This document shows positions 5,189 to 7,103 of a stretch of 7,103 bases of DNA, piece by piece. Position 1 is the stretch's first letter. Each line of letters opens with the position of its first letter. Source of the stretch: Melioribacteraceae bacterium. GTDB lineage: Bacteria; Bacteroidota; Ignavibacteria; Ignavibacteriales; Melioribacteraceae. Location of the stretch: the NCBI GenBank assembly GCA_015486905.1, contig WFQV01000345.1, positions 1 to 7,103 on the forward strand, written 5' to 3'. Made by a program: the position numbers and the translations under genes. The notes under the pieces were generated by a model. That model searched no databases, had not been told where the DNA came from, and was given only the letters and a program-made list of their open reading frames with translations.

Positions 5189-7103
5189 AACTAAGTATTA
5201 AAAATAGCTCCGATATTATGTTAGCCTTCGGACTTATGTTAGTGCTGGCTTTAATGCTTATTCCTCTGCCACCTTCTTTCTTGGATTTCTTCCTTTCTAC
5301 GAACATCACTCTTGCAATGCTTATTTTGGTACTTTCGCTTTCAATTAAGAGTCCGTTGGACTTGTCAATATTCCCGGGCTTACTTTTAATTTTAACTTTG
5401 TTCAGACTCTCTTTGAATATTAGCTCCACGAGACTGATTCTTCTCAACGGCTACGCAGGGAAAGTAATTGAATCCTTCGGTACGTTCGTAGTAGGTGGTA
5501 ATTACGTTGTAGGATTTATTGTATTCATCATACTTGTAATTATTCAGTTCATAGTTATTGTCAAAGGTTCCGAAAGAATTTCCGAAGTATCCGCCCGTTT
5601 TACGTTGGATGCAATGCCCGGTAAACAAATGGCAATAGATGCAGATTTGAACACAGGCTTAATTACAGAGGACGAAGCGAGAGAAAGGCGCGAGAAGATA
5701 GCACGAGAAGCCGAATTTTACGGCGCAATGGACGGCGCGAGTAAATTTGTAAAAGGAGATGCAATTGCCGGACTTCTGATTAACTTGATTAATATTTTAG
5801 GCGGTTTTGTAATAGGTGTGGCAATTAAAGGAATGCCTTTCACCGAAGCGTTAAAAACTTACACAATACTTACTATCGGTGACGGTTTGGTCTCACAAAT
5901 TCCGGCTTTGATTATTGCCGTCTCCGCCGGAATGGTAGTAACGAGAAGCTCCTCTGGCAAAACACTTGATTTTCAATTAAGGACTCAGCTGCTTTCGAAC
6001 TACAGAGTTTTGGGAATAGTATCGGGAATAATATTCTTTGTCGCTTTTGTCCCCGGAATGCCGATGCTTCCTTTCTTCTTAATTAGCGTTATTTTAGGCT
6101 CCGGTTCGTATCTTAAATTAAAATCTCAAAAGCGCGGTGAAGTGGAACCTGAAATAACCGAAGAAGCTCCGGAGGAAGAAAGCGATAACGTTGAACAATA
6201 TTTGCAGGTTGACCCGATTGAAATAGAAATCGGTTATGCTTTAATTAGCTTAATCAACAAGGACGAAGGGGGCGACTTGTTTGAGAAAATTGCTTCCACA
6301 AGAAAGTTCCTTGCACTTGAATACGGCGTCCTAATTCCTCCGGTTAGAGTTAGGGACAATCTTCAACTTGAACCCAATGAATATATATTTAAAATTAAAG
6401 GTAACGTGGTTTCTCACTTCGAAATTTACACGGACAGATTCCTGGCAATGAATCCCGGCACGGTTGAAGAAGAAATAGAAGGCATTCCGACGAAAGACCC
6501 TGCTTTTAATTTGCCTGCACGATGGGTTACCGACAAAGAAAAGGAAAAAGCAGAAATGCTCGGCTACACCGTAGTGGACGCACTCTCTGTAATTTCTACA
6601 CATTTGCAAGAGACGTTAAAGAAGAACTTCGACAAAATACTTACTCGTCAAGCGGTTAAACAATTACTTGAAAACTTAAAGAAAGAATATCCGGCTGTAA
6701 TTGACGATATTAACCCCGAGGTTCTGCCCCTCGGTACAATACAGAAAGTATTGCAGAACCTTCTCAGGGAAGGAATTCCAATTAAAGATTTGGTACAAAT
6801 TCTTGAATCGCTTATTGATTATTCCAAGGCAAGCAAGAACGTCGATGTGCTTACCGAGTACGTCCGCCACTCTCTTTCGGATGTAATTGCCAATATGTAC
6901 GAAGATGAAAACAACGTAATTCATGCGGTTGCAATCGGAGATAATTTGGAGAGTTACATCGTTCGCTCAATTCAAGAGCAAAGCAATAATATTCAGTCAC
7001 TCGGACTTACACCGAGCATGTTTCAATCATTAACAGAGCAGCTTACGGCAGCGCTGAATACTTTTGAGCAGTACGGTTATTTACCCGTACTGCTTACGCA
7101 AGC
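5185..7103 (+). CDS. flhA: Flagellar export-gate protein FlhA (3' partial)
   Basis: FlhA couples the proton motive force to flagellar protein export, and its cytoplasmic domain forms the ring that receives chaperone-cargo complexes. The frame starts at ATG 5185, overlaps flhB by four bases and stays open to the window end. It has 639 complete codons against about 690 in the family, so the last few dozen residues lie outside. The N-terminal half is membrane-embedded, with hydrophobic segments through about residue 310. It contains the FHIPEP signature region RISEVSARFTLDAMPGKQMA (131-150) and DADLNTGLI (152-160), MDGASKFVKGD (182-192) and IGDGLVSQIPA (231-241). Lys187, Asp192 and Asp233 match the conserved charged residues linked to proton use (K203, D208 and D249 in Salmonella). 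An acidic linker (about 319-337) leads to the cytoplasmic domain, which includes LGYTVVDALSVISTHLQE (459-476), ILTRQAVKQLL (485-495) and the late QILESLIDYSKASKNVDVLTEYVR (538-561). Confidence 0.97.
   Translation, partial: MKLSIKNSSDIMLAFGLMLVLALMLIPLPPSFLDFFLSTNITLAMLILVLSLSIKSPLDLSIFPGLLLILTLFRLSLNISSTRLILLNGYAGKVIESFGTFVVGGNYVVGFIVFIILVIIQFIVIVKGSERISEVSARFTLDAMPGKQMAIDADLNTGLITEDEARERREKIAREAEFYGAMDGASKFVKGDAIAGLLINLINILGGFVIGVAIKGMPFTEALKTYTILTIGDGLVSQIPALIIAVSAGMVVTRSSSGKTLDFQLRTQLLSNYRVLGIVSGIIFFVAFVPGMPMLPFFLISVILGSGSYLKLKSQKRGEVEPEITEEAPEEESDNVEQYLQVDPIEIEIGYALISLINKDEGGDLFEKIASTRKFLALEYGVLIPPVRVRDNLQLEPNEYIFKIKGNVVSHFEIYTDRFLAMNPGTVEEEIEGIPTKDPAFNLPARWVTDKEKEKAEMLGYTVVDALSVISTHLQETLKKNFDKILTRQAVKQLLENLKKEYPAVIDDINPEVLPLGTIQKVLQNLLREGIPIKDLVQILESLIDYSKASKNVDVLTEYVRHSLSDVIANMYEDENNVIHAVAIGDNLESYIVRSIQEQSNNIQSLGLTPSMFQSLTEQLTAALNTFEQYGYLPVLLTQ

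Noticed and set aside
4342..5447. Several antisense frames across flhB and early flhA (4342-4578, 4688-4927, 4741-5016, 5133-5447)
   Set aside because: All overlap conserved flhB/flhA codons, overlap one another in places, and show no motifs.
5392..6924. Antisense frames inside flhA (5392-5628, 6331-6609, 6676-6924) and a + strand frame at 6701-6886
   Set aside because: The FlhA frame is continuous and conserved through the whole region, so these are chance openings.

Overview
This window is one continuous, tightly packed flagellar operon on the + strand: fliL (5' end cut off) - fliM - fliN - fliO - fliP - fliQ - fliR - flhB - flhA (3' end cut off). All nine genes were identified from conserved motifs in their translations. 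Two of them run off the window edges. fliL is already open at base 1, and its true start lies upstream. flhA starts at 5185 and is still open at base 7103, with 639 complete codons and probably a few dozen residues missing. No gene-free stretch exceeds 17 bases, so the window has no room for a free-standing promoter, terminator, RNA gene or mobile element. None was seen.

Organism: the DNA is AT-rich (by eye, GC in the high thirties), Gram-negative in character and motile or of motile ancestry. The gene order fliL-M-N-O-P-Q-R-flhB-flhA occurs in several phyla, including spirochaetes, Firmicutes (with fliY in place of fliN) and flagellated members of the Bacteroidota/Chlorobiota/Ignavibacteriota group. 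Several junctions lack a clear Shine-Dalgarno sequence, which fits that last group. This is a weak inference, and the sequence alone does not fix the taxon.

Layout: bases 1-1965 encode the motor and switch side. FliL is a stator-associated inner-membrane protein. FliM and FliN form the C-ring, and FliM carries an intact N-terminal CheY-binding motif. Bases 1965-4107 encode FliO (assembly factor) and FliP, FliQ and FliR (the export-gate core). Bases 4109-7103 encode FlhB (substrate-specificity switch with an intact NPTH self-cleavage site) and FlhA (the proton-coupled export gate with its cytoplasmic ring domain).

How the genes work together: FliO helps FliP assemble with FliQ and FliR into the membrane channel. 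FlhB wraps the channel entrance and switches export from rod/hook to filament substrates. FlhA couples the proton motive force to export and docks chaperone-substrate complexes. FliM and FliN form the rotor ring that senses phospho-CheY and also sits below the export gate. FliL supports the stators. Stop/start codons overlap or nearly touch at almost every junction, which points to one transcript and translational coupling.

I found no evidence of a previously undescribed system. This is a well-conserved flagellar module. The points worth a second look are small: family-motif deviations in FliM and FliP, an acidic repeat-like N-terminal tail on FliN, an acidic linker in FlhA, and start-site issues in fliL and fliQ.
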